In this document: in pieces, positions 1 through 9,381 of the stretch
Layout of the letters: every line of letters starts with the position of its first letter
Numbering within the stretch: the stretch's first letter is position 1
Source of the DNA: Hymenobacter coccineus
Lineage (GTDB): Bacteria > Bacteroidota > Bacteroidia > Cytophagales > Hymenobacteraceae
NCBI RefSeq assembly: GCF_001816125.1
Contig: NZ_MDZA01000055.1
Coordinates: 1 to 63,076, forward strand
Direction of reading: 5' to 3'
Length of the DNA: 63,076 bases
Program-made: the position numbers and the translations under genes
Notes under the pieces: model-generated
Database searches by the model: none
Told to the model about the DNA's origin: nothing
What the model saw: the letters and a program-made list of their open reading frames with translations, nothing else

Positions 1-57
<57 letters not shown>

Positions 58-282
58 TAATATCCTTCACCCATTCGAAAATGGGCTGCTGTCTTGGCTA
101 ATTCAACTCGTTTTGACGAGTTCAAATCAACTTTACGCTTGTTAAATACTCTGCTTAATTGCTCAAGTAAAGTCTTACCATTTGTCTTTTCCAAACATTC
201 AAAGAACGTGTGTTGCTTCCATTTGAAACAACAGTGTGGCTTTTCAGCCGGACCTTTATCCCACTCTTTCGATTTGGGAGTG
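58..282 (-). other. 16S rRNA leader
   Basis: Transcribed leader between the nearest rRNA promoter and the 16S 5' end. It holds a hairpin with arms AACTCGT (105-111) and ACGAGTT (116-122), which could take part in processing or antitermination. I see no coding potential. Confidence 0.55.
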
Positions 283-310
283 CAAAGCTAATAAAATTTA
301 TTGGCTTAGT
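283..310 (-). promoter_or_regulatory. rRNA promoter P1 (proximal)
   Basis: On the minus strand the -7 box TAGCTTTG (283-290) matches the Bacteroidota consensus TAnnTTTG. It is followed by CACTCCCAAATCGAAAG at the likely start. No clear -33 TTG is seen at the expected 20-base spacing, so this is the weakest of the four. Confidence 0.6.
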
Positions 311-374
311 AAGAAATATTTTATTATTTTTTCTATTAGCAACTGATTCGGTTCTTTCAATCTAAAGCGGGGTG

Positions 375-404
375 CAAAGGTAATTACCTTGCTTCTTTTT
401 GCAA
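375..404 (-). promoter_or_regulatory. rRNA promoter P2
   Basis: The minus-strand -7 box TACCTTTG (375-382) has a -33 TTG at 402-404, spaced 19 bases. The initiation region reads CACCCCGCTT, the same as at P3. Confidence 0.75.
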
Positions 405-467
405 GCTAAAAAAGCTTTTTATTTCCCTCTCTTTCTGCTGCTATTCCGATTGAACCGAAGCGGGGTG

Positions 468-498
468 CAAAACTACAACAACCTTTTCAGTTATTCAA
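468..498 (-). promoter_or_regulatory. rRNA promoter P3
   Basis: The minus-strand -7 box TAGTTTTG (468-475) has a -33 TTG at 496-498 with 20 bases between them. The initiation region is CACCCCGCTTC. Confidence 0.75.
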
Positions 499-559
499 CT
501 GAACCAGGAATTTTGTTTTTCGATGATTCTTTTGCCCTCGTCCATTCGATTTGGGAGTG

Positions 560-590
560 CAAAAGTAGACACCGAGATCAGCTTACGCAA
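560..590 (-). promoter_or_regulatory. rRNA promoter P4 (distal)
   Basis: The minus-strand -7 box TACTTTTG (560-567) has a -33 TTG at 588-590 with 20 bases between them. The initiation region CACTCCCAAATCGAA is the same as at P1. Confidence 0.75.
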
Positions 591-695
591 CTTTATTTAT
601 ACTATTAGGAAGTGGCACATCGTACATTTTCTAATTGGCAGATGACTCTATGCTGATGATCAAGCTACTAAGTAAGGTGATTATTGAGTCCCCGG

Positions 696-2024
696 CTAGC
701 GAATGCAGGCTGGGGCGGCAAAATCGTTGGGACAAGGACGATATGCGCGGGGCCGCAATGCTTCGTATTGGCGAATAGTGTGGCCTAATTGGGCGAGGAA
801 GGGTAGCCCGATGGTTTCGTATTCGTATAGGCCGTCGTTGATAACTCCGTCGGAGTTTACATAAACAACGGCACTCAACAGGAATTCGGACTGGTGCAAG
901 GAATCGGCGAAGTAGGCCACATCGGCTAAAAAGCCGTGTGACATACCAACAATGTTGTAGATGCGTAGGCCATTCTCAGCGGGCGCGGCTGGGTTGCGGC
1001 CGTAGTAGAGGTACTTCTTATAGGCGTCGAAGTAACGCTTGGAAGCATACGGACGGAAACCCGCCTCGTGGGGCGTGGCGTGCAGGTAGTACCGAAGGAA
1101 GGAATAATCGTTAGCCGTGAGGTGTGGGCGGAGCGAATTGGGCACTGATTCGGGGAATAGCAAGGTGCACAGCAGGGTACTGACATCAGCTAAGGACAGG
1201 TGATTGGCGGTGGTGAAATCGTAGGGCTGGCGGACGAGACGATTGCCGAGGCGGTAGGCGCGGCCTTTCGATACGGGGCCCAGGGGGCTGGCGTAGGGCC
1301 TGGGGTTGGTAAGCGCTGGCTGCTTGTAAATGGTATCGCCAGCGGCAGTGTGGAAGCTGATGGGGTTGGTGTGGCGGTTGGCGGCCGTGTCGCAGGCAGC
1401 GAAGCGGCGCGTGATGCGGGCATTGGGGAAACCTAGCTGGGCGAGGCATTCGTTGAGGGGGCCCTGGCCAAGGAATTCGTAGAGGCGGTTGTAGGCGGTA
1501 TTGTCGCTCACCAGCAGCATGCGCTTGATGTAGTTGCCGATGGTCGCCGTTTGGTCAGAATCGGCGGGGGCGGCGAAGGGCACGGCGGTTTGGCAGCGAA
1601 AGGCGGTACCCGTCGCCATGATGGTGCGGCGGGAAAGGCCGGGCTGGTGCAGGTCGTTCAGCTTTTCGAGGGCCAGCATGACCACAGGCAGTTTGACTAA
1701 ACTAGCCGGGTTAAAGTATTGGCGCGCATTGAGATGAAAAGTGTGCGGCGTGAAATGGGGTATGTTTTGCGCATCGCGGTCAATTTGGGTGTAGATGATT
1801 TGCAGCTCGTAGGCGGGGTTATCGGCAATGCGGGCCAAACCGGGGGAGGTATGCAGCAACGAATCCAGAAGCGGGGAATCGGCGCTCTGCTGGGGGCCCT
1901 GTGCATTGGCGGCACGGTTGGAAGGCACGGCGTGCCCGAACGCGGCGGCTATTGCCAAGAGGAAAAGCCCACCCATTACATAGGTATAGAGGCGGCAGGC
2001 ATGAAGGGTGAACTTAGAATTCAT
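696..2024 (-). CDS. Serine hydrolase of the class A beta-lactamase fold
   Basis: An exported serine hydrolase of about 442 residues. The start at 2024 is chosen because residues 1-30 then form a signal sequence or anchor (MNSKF..., hydrophobic core GGLFLLAIAAAFG). An in-frame upstream ATG at 2066 would put a polar tail in front. The active-site SxxK motif is SLVK (Ser108, Lys111), and the SDN motif of class A enzymes is at 173-175 (SDNTAYN). I see no clear KTG triad. Known relatives with this pattern are penicillin-interacting or beta-lactamase-related hydrolases, and beta-lactam resistance cannot be inferred from the sequence. The substrate is unknown. The gene lies 33 bp downstream of the next minus-strand gene's stop codon and may be cotranscribed with it. 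Confidence 0.75.
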   Translation of the reverse strand: MNSKFTLHACRLYTYVMGGLFLLAIAAAFGHAVPSNRAANAQGPQQSADSPLLDSLLHTSPGLARIADNPAYELQIIYTQIDRDAQNIPHFTPHTFHLNARQYFNPASLVKLPVVMLALEKLNDLHQPGLSRRTIMATGTAFRCQTAVPFAAPADSDQTATIGNYIKRMLLVSDNTAYNRLYEFLGQGPLNECLAQLGFPNARITRRFAACDTAANRHTNPISFHTAAGDTIYKQPALTNPRPYASPLGPVSKGRAYRLGNRLVRQPYDFTTANHLSLADVSTLLCTLLFPESVPNSLRPHLTANDYSFLRYYLHATPHEAGFRPYASKRYFDAYKKYLYYGRNPAAPAENGLRIYNIVGMSHGFLADVAYFADSLHQSEFLLSAVVYVNSDGVINDGLYEYETIGLPFLAQLGHTIRQYEALRPRAYRPCPNDFAAPACIR

Positions 2025-2098
2025 CGGCGGGGCAAAAAACGACGGGGGCCGTAGTGAAGTCACCACGGCCCCCGGGCCTGGGGTTTAGCAAAAACGAC

Positions 2099-3364
2099 TT
2101 AGTTGCTGACCGGCGTGCGGCGCTGGGCCAGTAGCAGGTTCGAATCGGTTTGGCGCCAGTTGTAGCCGGTGCCAAACGGCAAGGGGCTGGGGCGGCGCAG
2201 GCTATCGGTGTAGGCAGCGGTGAGGGCGGGCTGGTAGTGCTTGGCGAAAAGGTTGATGGGGCGGCGGTACGTGCCGTAGTAAGTGAACTGCCAGGCGCTG
2301 GCCGGGAAGTATTTCATGGCAATGCCCGAATCGTCTTGCAACAGATAATTGCTGCGGGCCAGCACGAGGTTGCGTATTTTTGAAAAATAGGCCTTGTGCA
2401 TGAGGTAGGTGGCCGACTTCACGTAGGTAGTTAGGGGCCCCAGAGTGCGCGCGTAGGTGAGCAAGGCCGGGTGGGGCGCGAGCCGGGCGTCGCTAATGTC
2501 GGCGGAGAAGTAGTAGATGGTTTGGGCTTGACCGCTGGCGCTACGCACCTGAATTTCGGCCCCCGGAATGTTGGGGCGGCCGCTGGCACGGGCGGTATCG
2601 GCCATACCAGCGGTAAGTCCGGCGGCGGTGAGCTGTACGGGGCGCACGGCCAGCACCTGGTGGCCGGTGCGGGCGGCGAATAGCATGATGAGTGGCACGG
2701 CGCCGTCCAACTCCACCGATTTCAGGTCGATGGCCATGTCGTTGGTGCGGAAGAAGCTAAAGTTCAGCACCGACCACAGCGAGGCCTTGATGGCAGGGTA
2801 CAGCTTGGGATTTTCGAGCGAGGTGCGGGCGGGCACGCTGCCCACGGGCTCCAGGCCCACCATGACGTAGGTTTGGCTGGTGGGGAACAGGGTGGCAACG
2901 TTGAGAAAATCGGGACCGCTGAACGGGTAAAAAATGGTGGGGCTGCGGTGCTGCACCGAATCCAGCTCGTGTGTGGCCCACTGCGTCATGCGGTTGGTGT
3001 GGGTGCTGGTGTACTTCGCCCAGCTTTTATCCTGGTCTTTTGCGAAGGCCTCGTAGGCGGGGCCCTGGGCGAGGGCGGCCAGCTCGGAATTAGCGCGAAC
3101 GGGCAACCCGGCGAGGTATGTGGCCACGTCTTGCACATAGGCCGTATCAGTAGGAGCGGCGGTAATAGGTTGGGCGGCGGGGGCCCTGGCCGTATCGGCG
3201 TTGGGAGCGAGCGGCGCAGTGGAGGGCGTTTGCGCTGGGGCCCCAGCGTCGGGGGTGGCCTGTGTGGTGGCCGAGGTTTCGGTTTTGGTTGTCGATTCAG
3301 AGCAGGCCGCCAAGGCCAGCAGAACCACGGGAAGCAGCCGAAGGGCAGCGTTTCGGAGCAGCAT
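2099..3364 (-). CDS. Hypothetical lipoprotein
   Basis: About 421 residues starting at 3364. The N-terminus has a lipoprotein signal peptide ending in the lipobox LAAC, so the mature protein is probably lipid-anchored in the envelope. A Thr/Ala/Pro-rich linker follows (about residues 25-70) and then a globular domain. An upstream in-frame ATG at 3412 would bury the signal peptide behind 16 residues, so I rejected it. I do not recognise the globular domain. It contains no obvious catalytic motif and may be a surface or periplasmic binding domain. Confidence 0.65.
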   Translation of the reverse strand: MLLRNAALRLLPVVLLALAACSESTTKTETSATTQATPDAGAPAQTPSTAPLAPNADTARAPAAQPITAAPTDTAYVQDVATYLAGLPVRANSELAALAQGPAYEAFAKDQDKSWAKYTSTHTNRMTQWATHELDSVQHRSPTIFYPFSGPDFLNVATLFPTSQTYVMVGLEPVGSVPARTSLENPKLYPAIKASLWSVLNFSFFRTNDMAIDLKSVELDGAVPLIMLFAARTGHQVLAVRPVQLTAAGLTAGMADTARASGRPNIPGAEIQVRSASGQAQTIYYFSADISDARLAPHPALLTYARTLGPLTTYVKSATYLMHKAYFSKIRNLVLARSNYLLQDDSGIAMKYFPASAWQFTYYGTYRRPINLFAKHYQPALTAAYTDSLRRPSPLPFGTGYNWRQTDSNLLLAQRRTPVSN

Positions 3365-3426
3365 ATATATAAGGAGTGAAAACGTAGGGCCTAACCGGTG
3401 CCGGGGGCCCACTTGGAAGCCGCAAG

Positions 3427-4780
3427 TTACGGGTTTGGCGCAGGCCGGGGCGAGCGAAAAACTCGGGTGGTTACCAAGTACACCACCAAGCCGCCCGCTA
3501 GCGTCAGCAAACCGTAGCGCGACTCGATGGGCTTGTCGCGTAGGATAAAGATGAGCGTCCAGCCGCTCAAACCCAGGAAAATGATGGGCGTGAACGGGTA
3601 GCCCCAGGTGCGGTACGGGCGCACTAGGTTAGGCTTTCGCCAGCGCAGCACAAACAGGCCCAGCACGGTGAGGAAGGTGAACAGGTTCAGGACGAAGCCG
3701 GCGTATACCAGGATTTCCTTGAAGCTGGGCCGCAGGATGAACGCCAGCGTGATGGCCGTTTGCAGCATTAGGGCCCTGACGGGAACACCGGCGCGGCTTT
3801 TGGCGGCGAAGAAGCGCAGGGCCGGCAGGTCTTCGCCCATTGCCTGCACAATGCGGGCCCGCAAAAACCATCGAGCTGATGGTGGAAACGAGCAGCGCCG
3901 CGATGATGCCCCCCGCCAGGCGGCCCGCCGGGGCCCCAAACAGCGAGGTGGCCGCCACGAAACCCACTTCCACTTGGCCTTTCAAACCCGCCAGCGGCGT
4001 GGAGCGAAGGAACACGTAATTCAGCCCTACATATAATAGGAGCACCACGGCGGTACCGGCCAGCAGAATACGCGACAAGTTGCGGCCGGGGTTCTCGATT
4101 TCGCCGGTGAGGTAAGCAGCGGCGTTCCATCCCGAGTAGGCGTAGCTCACATACACCAGGCTCACGGCGAAAGCGGGACTGAGCACCGCTTGCCAGCCGG
4201 CAGCATCGGGGGCGTAGCGCAGGGGCTGCCCCTCCCCTGCCACCAGGCCGGCGCCGATGAACGCGACCAGAATGGCCACCTTCAGGGCCGTGATGGCAAT
4301 TTGCAGGCGGCTGCCGGCGCGGGTGCTGGTGCCGTGCACCAGCGTGAGGACCAGCACCACGCCCACGCCCAACAGGCTGGCCCCCGTGATGGTGGTGCCC
4401 GCCACTACAGCCTGGCCCAGGCTGGGCCACACACTTTTTGCGTATTCGCCCAAGGCCAGCGCCGCCAGGGCCGTGGGGGCCGCAAAGCCAACGGTGGCCG
4501 ATACCCAGCCCGACAAAAAGCCCAGCGCCGGGTGGTAAATCTGCCCCAGGTAGTGGTATTCGCCGCCCGAGCGGGGCATGGCCGCCGCCAGCTCGCCGTA
4601 GCTGACGGCCCCGCACAGCGCAATGAGACCCCCCACGGCCCACAGCATCAGCAGCGCAAAGCCGCTTTGGATGTCGAGCACCTGAAACCCCAGGCTGGTA
4701 AAAACGCCCGTTCCCACCATATTGGCCACTACGATGGCCGCGCCGGTGAGGAAACTTATTTTATATGGTTGACTCTGCAC
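3427..4780 (-). pseudogene. APC-family amino acid permease, frameshifted
   Basis: Two adjoining frames together encode a complete APC-superfamily transporter with about 12 hydrophobic segments. The N-terminal part (4780 down to about 3858) has the family signature VGTGVFTSLG near residue 25 and GGEYHYLGQIYHP further on. The C-terminal part reads ARIVQAMGEDLP through the last helices. The frame changes at a GGGCCC tract near 3855-3862. The family pattern AGPRxxxAMGED is restored by adding two bases there, or removing one. Either the gene is inactive or this is a sequence error, and I favour error because other genes break at the same kind of tract. The substrate is presumably an amino acid. 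Confidence 0.8.
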
Positions 4781-4814
4781 GCCGGCAAATGTCGGGCTTT
4801 AGGCCGGCTAAACG

Positions 4815-4840
4815 AAAAAACGCGCCGAAGCGCGTTTTTT
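4815..4840. terminator. Bidirectional terminator
   Basis: Stem AACGCGC / GCGCGTT with loop CGAA, flanked by six A on one side and six T on the other. It lies just upstream of the permease start and downstream of the DUF2480 stop. Confidence 0.8.
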
Positions 4841-4862
4841 ACTACTCCCAAGACAGGTTTTG

Positions 4863-5390
4863 CTACTCCGCTGCCACGGCGGCTTTGGGCTTTTTGTAGA
4901 GCGGCACGGTGCTGCACGGCTCCCCGTACATGATGCTGCTCGTAACGGGCAGCAGCTTTTGCATGATGGCCACGTAGGCAAACGTAGGCACGGGCTTGTC
5001 GCCGCAGCCCTTCACCACCACTTTGGCGTCGCGGTATTCTTCGGCGTCGAGGCCAGCAATGGCTTCCTCAAACAGCGACTGCTCCAGGGCCCCCAGGTCG
5101 CCGAACACGTAGCGGTGGGCGTGGTTTTGCAGCTTAATAGCGAGCAACATGTAGGCCCAGGTGGGCACAATGGCATCGGCCGAGCAGACGATGGCCACGT
5201 TCTGGCCATCGTACTGGGTCCAGTCGTGGGTTTTGATGAACTCGCGGAAGTCTTTTTCACGCAAAATGAGTCCGTGGAAAAGATTATCCTTGATGTCGTA
5301 GAGCACCCGCTCACCGGCGTGAATAAATTCTTCCAAGTTGAGGGTGACGAGACCGCTGTTGGCGACGCGGTTGGTGAAAAGCGGTTCCAT
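4863..5390 (-). CDS. DUF2480 family protein
   Basis: A 175-residue soluble protein that I recognise as DUF2480, a conserved Bacteroidota family of unknown function. Diagnostic stretches are NRVANSGLVTLNLEEF at the N-terminus, LREKDFREF in the middle, and CSADAIVPTWAYMLL (about residues 70-84). The last 15 residues (KKPKAAVAAE) are a variable tail. It stands alone between a terminator and a divergent small gene. Confidence 0.85.
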   Translation of the reverse strand: MEPLFTNRVANSGLVTLNLEEFIHAGERVLYDIKDNLFHGLILREKDFREFIKTHDWTQYDGQNVAIVCSADAIVPTWAYMLLAIKLQNHAHRYVFGDLGALEQSLFEEAIAGLDAEEYRDAKVVVKGCGDKPVPTFAYVAIMQKLLPVTSSIMYGEPCSTVPLYKKPKAAVAAE

Positions 5391-5477
5391 ATCAATAAGA
5401 AAACATCGAGAGAATAAACTGAAAACAGTGTTTCACCAGGAACAGTTACCGCGGCAAGCTACAACGAGTCAGCAATT

Positions 5478-5648
5478 ATGAAAACTAAGTTTTGTGCCCA
5501 TTGCCAGCAGGAGGCTACCACACTGTATCGAATCCAAACGCAGGCCGGCGGCAAAGGCTGGTTTTTCGTTTGCAAGAACTGTTGCATCGCAGCGAAGTCC
5601 CAACCGGGCTACCGCTACGGCGGCACTTGGCAGGGCTACCGGCACTAG
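5478..5648 (+). CDS. Small zinc-ribbon-like protein
   Basis: A 56-residue protein, MKTKFCAHCQQEATTLYR followed by a Gly-rich turn and FVCKNCCIAAKS. The CxxC pair at residues 6-9 and the CxxCC at 32-36 form a plausible two-knuckle zinc ribbon. It resembles short conserved hypothetical proteins of Bacteroidota. It faces tsaB, and only nine bases separate the two stop codons. The function is unknown, but RNA or protein binding is plausible for this fold. Confidence 0.65.
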   Translation: MKTKFCAHCQQEATTLYRIQTQAGGKGWFFVCKNCCIAAKSQPGYRYGGTWQGYRH

Positions 5649-5657
5649 CCCAAAAAC

Positions 5658-6347
5658 TCAAGCCCGCGGTGTGGTCGTGTACACTTCTTTCAAATAAAAC
5701 GGCTCGTAATAGGCCACGTCCTGAAACGCTCGGCGGTGAAAAGCGGCCACGCCCAGGGCCCCCACCGCCACGGCCGACGGCTCAATACCCGCCAGAAAGC
5801 CAATGTTGCCCTGCTCCGCCACCAGCGGCTGGAACTTGGCTGCGCCGTTCCCGAAGCATACTACTTGGCGGTGGGCCAAATGTTCGGCTAGGGCCCCGGG
5901 CGCAAGAATGAGCGGCGCGGGCGCCAGCACTTCCTGCCCGTCGTGGGCGTAGAGAGCCGTGTACACTTCCATGCGCCGCGCGTCCAGCATCGGGCAAAAC
6001 AGCGTTTCTTCCGCCCCCGCCGTCACGGCCGCTACTTGGGCTGCCAGGGCCCCCAGCGTGCTCACCGCCACCAGCGGAACATCCAGCGCGAAGCACAGGC
6101 CCTTGGCCGCCGCCGCCCCAATCCGCAGCCCGGTGTAGGAGCCAGGCCCGTCGCTCACAGCCACCGCGGCGAGGTCAGCTAGGGCGTGGCCAGTGTTTGC
6201 GAGCAATTGCTCGATTAATACGGTGAGGTGGGTAGAGTGCGACTTTTCCAGCCGCAACTCGGACTGGCCAATCAGGCGACTGTCGGCCACATCGTGCAGC
6301 GCGACGGAGCAGACAGGGGACGAGGTTTCGAGGGAGAGGACAATCAA
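5658..6347 (-). CDS. tsaB: tRNA threonylcarbamoyladenosine biosynthesis protein TsaB
   Basis: A 229-residue actin-like ATPase-fold protein that partners TsaD and TsaE in making t6A37 on ANN-decoding tRNAs. Family signatures are LSLETSSPVCSVAL at the N-terminus, EKSHSTHL (about 33-40) and VSDGPGSYTGLRIGAA (about 64-79). The length is normal for TsaB. The start is TTG at 6345-6347. No in-frame ATG lies just upstream, and this start gives the family N-terminus M-I-V-L-S-L-E-T. Confidence 0.93.
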   Translation of the reverse strand: MIVLSLETSSPVCSVALHDVADSRLIGQSELRLEKSHSTHLTVLIEQLLANTGHALADLAAVAVSDGPGSYTGLRIGAAAAKGLCFALDVPLVAVSTLGALAAQVAAVTAGAEETLFCPMLDARRMEVYTALYAHDGQEVLAPAPLILAPGALAEHLAHRQVVCFGNGAAKFQPLVAEQGNIGFLAGIEPSAVAVGALGVAAFHRRAFQDVAYYEPFYLKEVYTTTPRA

Positions 6348-6357
6348 TTGTATTAAT

Positions 6358-6867
6358 TTAGACAGCGTTGTAAATACGGTTCAAGCGCGGTTGCATTAAC
6401 CAAATTCCTGCCGGCCAAAAGAAAAGCAGAATGAATGTTCCCAAAATCTGACTAAAATCGGGCTTATGTCCTTGCTCATTTGCTACTAGAATTGATGCAG
6501 GAAACCAATGAATCTGTATGTAAGCAACGAGCGAATAAATCATTGGAATTGACCAAAGACCATTTGCATGAAAGCTATTCGGGCTTATATCAAAATCAGG
6601 GTTAGCTAATATTTTACTAAGTGCGAATGCTGCAATCACAAAAAAAATGTCGAATACAAACCTACTGGCACTGCGTTCTTGACCACCTTCTTCGAGCTGA
6701 TTCAAGGTATTACCAAGAACCCCAAGCCAAATACAAAAGATGCAGAAGCCCAGTAGCTTCATCATATCCTTAAGTTCTCCGTCTTTAACAAACCAAGAAA
6801 TAAAATAGCTTATCGACAATATTATAAATATGTGCCAAGCTTTTGCTTTTAGTAAAGTATGCTCCAT
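6358..6867 (-). CDS. Hypothetical membrane protein, AT-rich
   Basis: 169 residues with four or five hydrophobic segments, at roughly 11-27, 38-55, 70-90, 105-125 and 140-155. I do not recognise the family. The gene is clearly richer in A+T than its neighbours and has no GGGCCC sites, which suggests recent acquisition. It ends 11 bp from the tsaB start and may be read through into it. Confidence 0.6.
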   Translation of the reverse strand: MEHTLLKAKAWHIFIILSISYFISWFVKDGELKDMMKLLGFCIFCIWLGVLGNTLNQLEEGGQERSASRFVFDIFFVIAAFALSKILANPDFDISPNSFHANGLWSIPMIYSLVAYIQIHWFPASILVANEQGHKPDFSQILGTFILLFFWPAGIWLMQPRLNRIYNAV

Positions 6868-6882
6868 AAACTAATTAAATTC

Positions 6883-6918
6883 AAAAAGAGCAGGCCAACA
6901 GATTGGCTTGCTCTTTTT
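6883..6918. terminator. Rho-independent terminator
   Basis: Hairpin AAAAAGAGCAGGCCAA / TTGGCTTGCTCTTTTT with one bulge, lying between the S41 protease stop and the start of the AT-rich membrane protein gene. The A and T flanks allow function in both directions. Confidence 0.8.
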
Positions 6919-6938
6919 ACATGAATTGGAAAATACAA

Positions 6939-8636
6939 TTACTTCGTCCCAGCCGACTTGCGGGCGCTGGCGGCTTGGCCGGTGGGTTTCAGCAAGGCGG
7001 CGTAGCGGTTGGGGTCGTTGAGGACGGCCACGGCGGCGAGGATGTTGGGGTCGTCGTCGAAGCCGGCTTCGGTGCGGCCTTTTTCGTAGTAGTAGCGCGA
7101 CACGATTTCCTGCTCCAGAATTTCCTTGATTTCGGGCTTGAAGCGCTGCAAGTCGTTGGCTTTGTTGACGACCATTTTGCGGCGCATGGCCTCTAACTCG
7201 GTTTTCACGTCGTCGTAGTGCTTTTCCTCCTTCAGCCGCTTGCCAAGGTCGGTAAGTGATTTTTCAGAATCGGTGCTGTAGCTGATGTTTTTGCCCTGGA
7301 GGTAGGCCACGAACTTCTGAAACTCGGGGTCCGACATTTTGAACTCGCGGGGCGGGGCAATGCTGGCGTGCTCGGACTTAAAGCGGGTAGCGTAGTCGAA
7401 CAAGTAGCTTTTCTGGAGCAGCACGCGGGTAATGTCGGCGATTTCGCGGTCGGCCACTTCCACGTCGGGTGCCACACCGCCGCCGTCGTACACGGTGCGG
7501 CCGGCGGTGGTTTTGAAGGCCGTGCGCAGCGAATCGGGGAATTTGCCCAGTGTGCCGTCGTCGGCGCGGTGGCTGTAGTCAATCTCCTGGATGCAGCGGC
7601 CGCTGGGGATGTAATACTTGGCAGTCGTCACCTTCAGCTGCGAGTTGTAGCTCAGGGGCCGGGTGGCTTGCACAAGGCCCTTGCCGAAGGTGCGCTCGCC
7701 CACCAGCACGGCGCGGTCATAGTCCTGCAATACGCCCGACACAATTTCCGAAGCCGAAGCTGAGCGGTTGCTCGTGATGATGGCCACCGGTATCTGGATG
7801 TCCAGCGGCTGGTCGAGGGCTTTGTAGGTCTTGTTCCACTCCGTCACCTTGCCCTTGGTGCTCACCACGTCCAATCCCTTATCAATGAATAGGTTGGAGA
7901 TGTTCACCGCCTCGTTCAGCAGGCCGCCGGGGTTGTCGCGGATGTCGAACACGATTTTCTTCGCGCCCTGAGCCTTGAGCTTGGTAATGGCGGCGCGCAC
8001 TTCCTTGCCCGCATCCACGGTGAAGCCCGATAGCTGAAAGTAGCCAACTTCGGGCGAAATCATGCCCACGTAAGGCACGTTTTCGACCTGGATTTTATCG
8101 CGGGTGATGGCCACTTCCACCGGCTTGTCCTGGCCGTAGCGGGTCACGAGCAGCTTCACCACCGACAGGGCCTGGCCCTTAAGCAACTTGCTGATGTCGG
8201 AATTCGACTTTTTTTCGATGACTACGCCGTTGACGCTGATGATTTCATCGCCCGGCAGCAGGCCCGCTTTTTGAGCCGGGAAACCTTCGTAGGCGCTCTG
8301 CACCACCGTTTTGCCGTTGCGCTTCACCGTCAGGATGCCGATGCCGCCGTATTGCCCGGTCGTCATGGTGCGGAAGTCCTCGATGTCGTCCTCCGGGATG
8401 TAATTGGTGTAGGGGTCGAGCGACTTGAGCATGGCGTCGATGCCCGTCTTCACTAGCTTGCCAGGCTTGATTTCGTCCACGTAATAGGTGTTGACCTCCC
8501 GGAACGTGGTAGCGAAAATATCGAGGTTCTTGGCAATCTCGAAGTAACGCTCGTTGTCGGCGGCGGTGCGGAACGAAAACAGGAGCGCGGCGCTGCCGAG
8601 GGCGGCACCGGCAATAAGTTTGTGGCGGAAGGTCAT
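6939..8636 (-). CDS. S41 family C-terminal processing peptidase (CtpA/Prc-like)
   Basis: A 565-residue envelope serine protease. Order of parts: an N-terminal hydrophobic export or anchor segment (about 5-22), a PDZ domain (about 90-175, with GIGILTVKRNG and PGDEIISVNG), then the S41 catalytic domain. The nucleophile is Ser296 in NRSASASEIVSG and the general base is Lys319 in GERTFGKGLVQ, a Ser-Lys dyad typical of the family. The C-terminal ~150 residues are helical and charged. Known members trim C-termini of exported proteins. The gene lies 24 bp downstream of rnpA. Confidence 0.9.
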   Translation of the reverse strand: MTFRHKLIAGAALGSAALLFSFRTAADNERYFEIAKNLDIFATTFREVNTYYVDEIKPGKLVKTGIDAMLKSLDPYTNYIPEDDIEDFRTMTTGQYGGIGILTVKRNGKTVVQSAYEGFPAQKAGLLPGDEIISVNGVVIEKKSNSDISKLLKGQALSVVKLLVTRYGQDKPVEVAITRDKIQVENVPYVGMISPEVGYFQLSGFTVDAGKEVRAAITKLKAQGAKKIVFDIRDNPGGLLNEAVNISNLFIDKGLDVVSTKGKVTEWNKTYKALDQPLDIQIPVAIITSNRSASASEIVSGVLQDYDRAVLVGERTFGKGLVQATRPLSYNSQLKVTTAKYYIPSGRCIQEIDYSHRADDGTLGKFPDSLRTAFKTTAGRTVYDGGGVAPDVEVADREIADITRVLLQKSYLFDYATRFKSEHASIAPPREFKMSDPEFQKFVAYLQGKNISYSTDSEKSLTDLGKRLKEEKHYDDVKTELEAMRRKMVVNKANDLQRFKPEIKEILEQEIVSRYYYEKGRTEAGFDDDPNILAAVAVLNDPNRYAALLKPTGQAASARKSAGTK

Positions 8637-8660
8637 GGGGCGGCGGGGCGAAGGGCGAAG

Positions 8661-9148
8661 CTACGCGGCGGGCGGCGAAGCCGGGCGGGGAACCGCCGTG
8701 CCGAGCAAACGATGGAAAGCGGAAATTAATTTTTTTTCCACCAACGCCAACGCACTTTTTTCCTTGCCGGTGTAAATAATGCCCAGCACGCCCACCGGAT
8801 GCCCACCGGGGTGCTCCAACAGCTGGTACTTGTTCAACCGGTAGGCCTCCCGGATGAGGCGCTTGAGGCGGTTGCGGTCGACGGCCCGCTTGAAGCCGCG
8901 CTTGCTCACGCTGATGAGCACCTGGGGCGGGCCCCGGTGGGGCCCGCGCTGGGCAGCCAAACAATGCGCAGGGGGTAAACGCCAAAAGAGGAACTCTGCT
9001 TCCCAAAAAGCTCGTCGATGAGCTTTTTGCGGCACAGGTGTTCCTCTTTCGGGAAAGTATGGCGGCGCGTGGGCGCAACGCCCGGAACCTCATTCCCGGG
9101 CCCCTTCTCCGGGGGAGAAGGTGGGCCCAGGGATTGAGTTGGTTCCAT
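8661..9148 (-). CDS. rnpA: Ribonuclease P protein component, frameshifted
   Basis: The protein subunit of RNase P, which helps process tRNA 5' ends. The N-terminal part (from 9148) reads RRHTFPKEEHLCRKKLIDELF, and the C-terminal part in another frame has the RNR signature RGFKRAVDRNRLKRLIREAY. The frame changes in 8931-8950, a run with GGGCCCC and GGGGCCC. Adding one C restores a continuous protein of normal size. rnpA is essential, so a real frameshift is unlikely and a sequence error is the better explanation. The order rpmH-rnpA supports the identity. The exact start is uncertain, and 9148 gives a longer N-terminus than usual. Confidence 0.88.
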
Positions 9149-9195
9149 TGCTAAGTAAGCTAACGGCGGTCAGCCATCAGCTAACAGCTTAATTA

Positions 9196-9354
9196 CTAGC
9201 GCTTGTGACGGCCTTCGTCGGATACGGTGAGGCGCTTGCGGCCTTTGGCGCGGCGGCGGGCCAGCACGTTGCGGCCGTTAACGGATTCCATGCGGTTGCG
9301 GAAGCCGTGCTTGTTGCGACGCTTGCGCTGCGAAGGTTGGTAGGTGCGTTTCAT
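9196..9354 (-). CDS. rpmH: 50S ribosomal protein L34
   Basis: A 52-residue basic ribosomal protein, [18 protein letters not shown] at the N-terminus and [16 protein letters not shown] near the C-terminus, which is diagnostic of L34. It is the first gene of the conserved rpmH-rnpA pair. Confidence 0.97.
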   Translation of the reverse strand: MKRTYQPSQRKRRNKHGFRNRMESVNGRNVLARRRAKGRKRLTVSDEGRHKR

Positions 9355-9381
9355 GTCAAATCAAGTTTCGAGTTGGGCCGG

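Noticed and set aside
696..2024. Beta-lactam resistance gene
   Set aside because: SxxK and SDN are present but KTG is not evident, and the protein is larger than true class A enzymes.
2873..3379. Long plus-strand frames over the minus-strand lipoprotein and similar antisense frames elsewhere
   Set aside because: They are Gly/Arg/Ala-rich mirror frames of GC-rich genes, without motifs or plausible starts.
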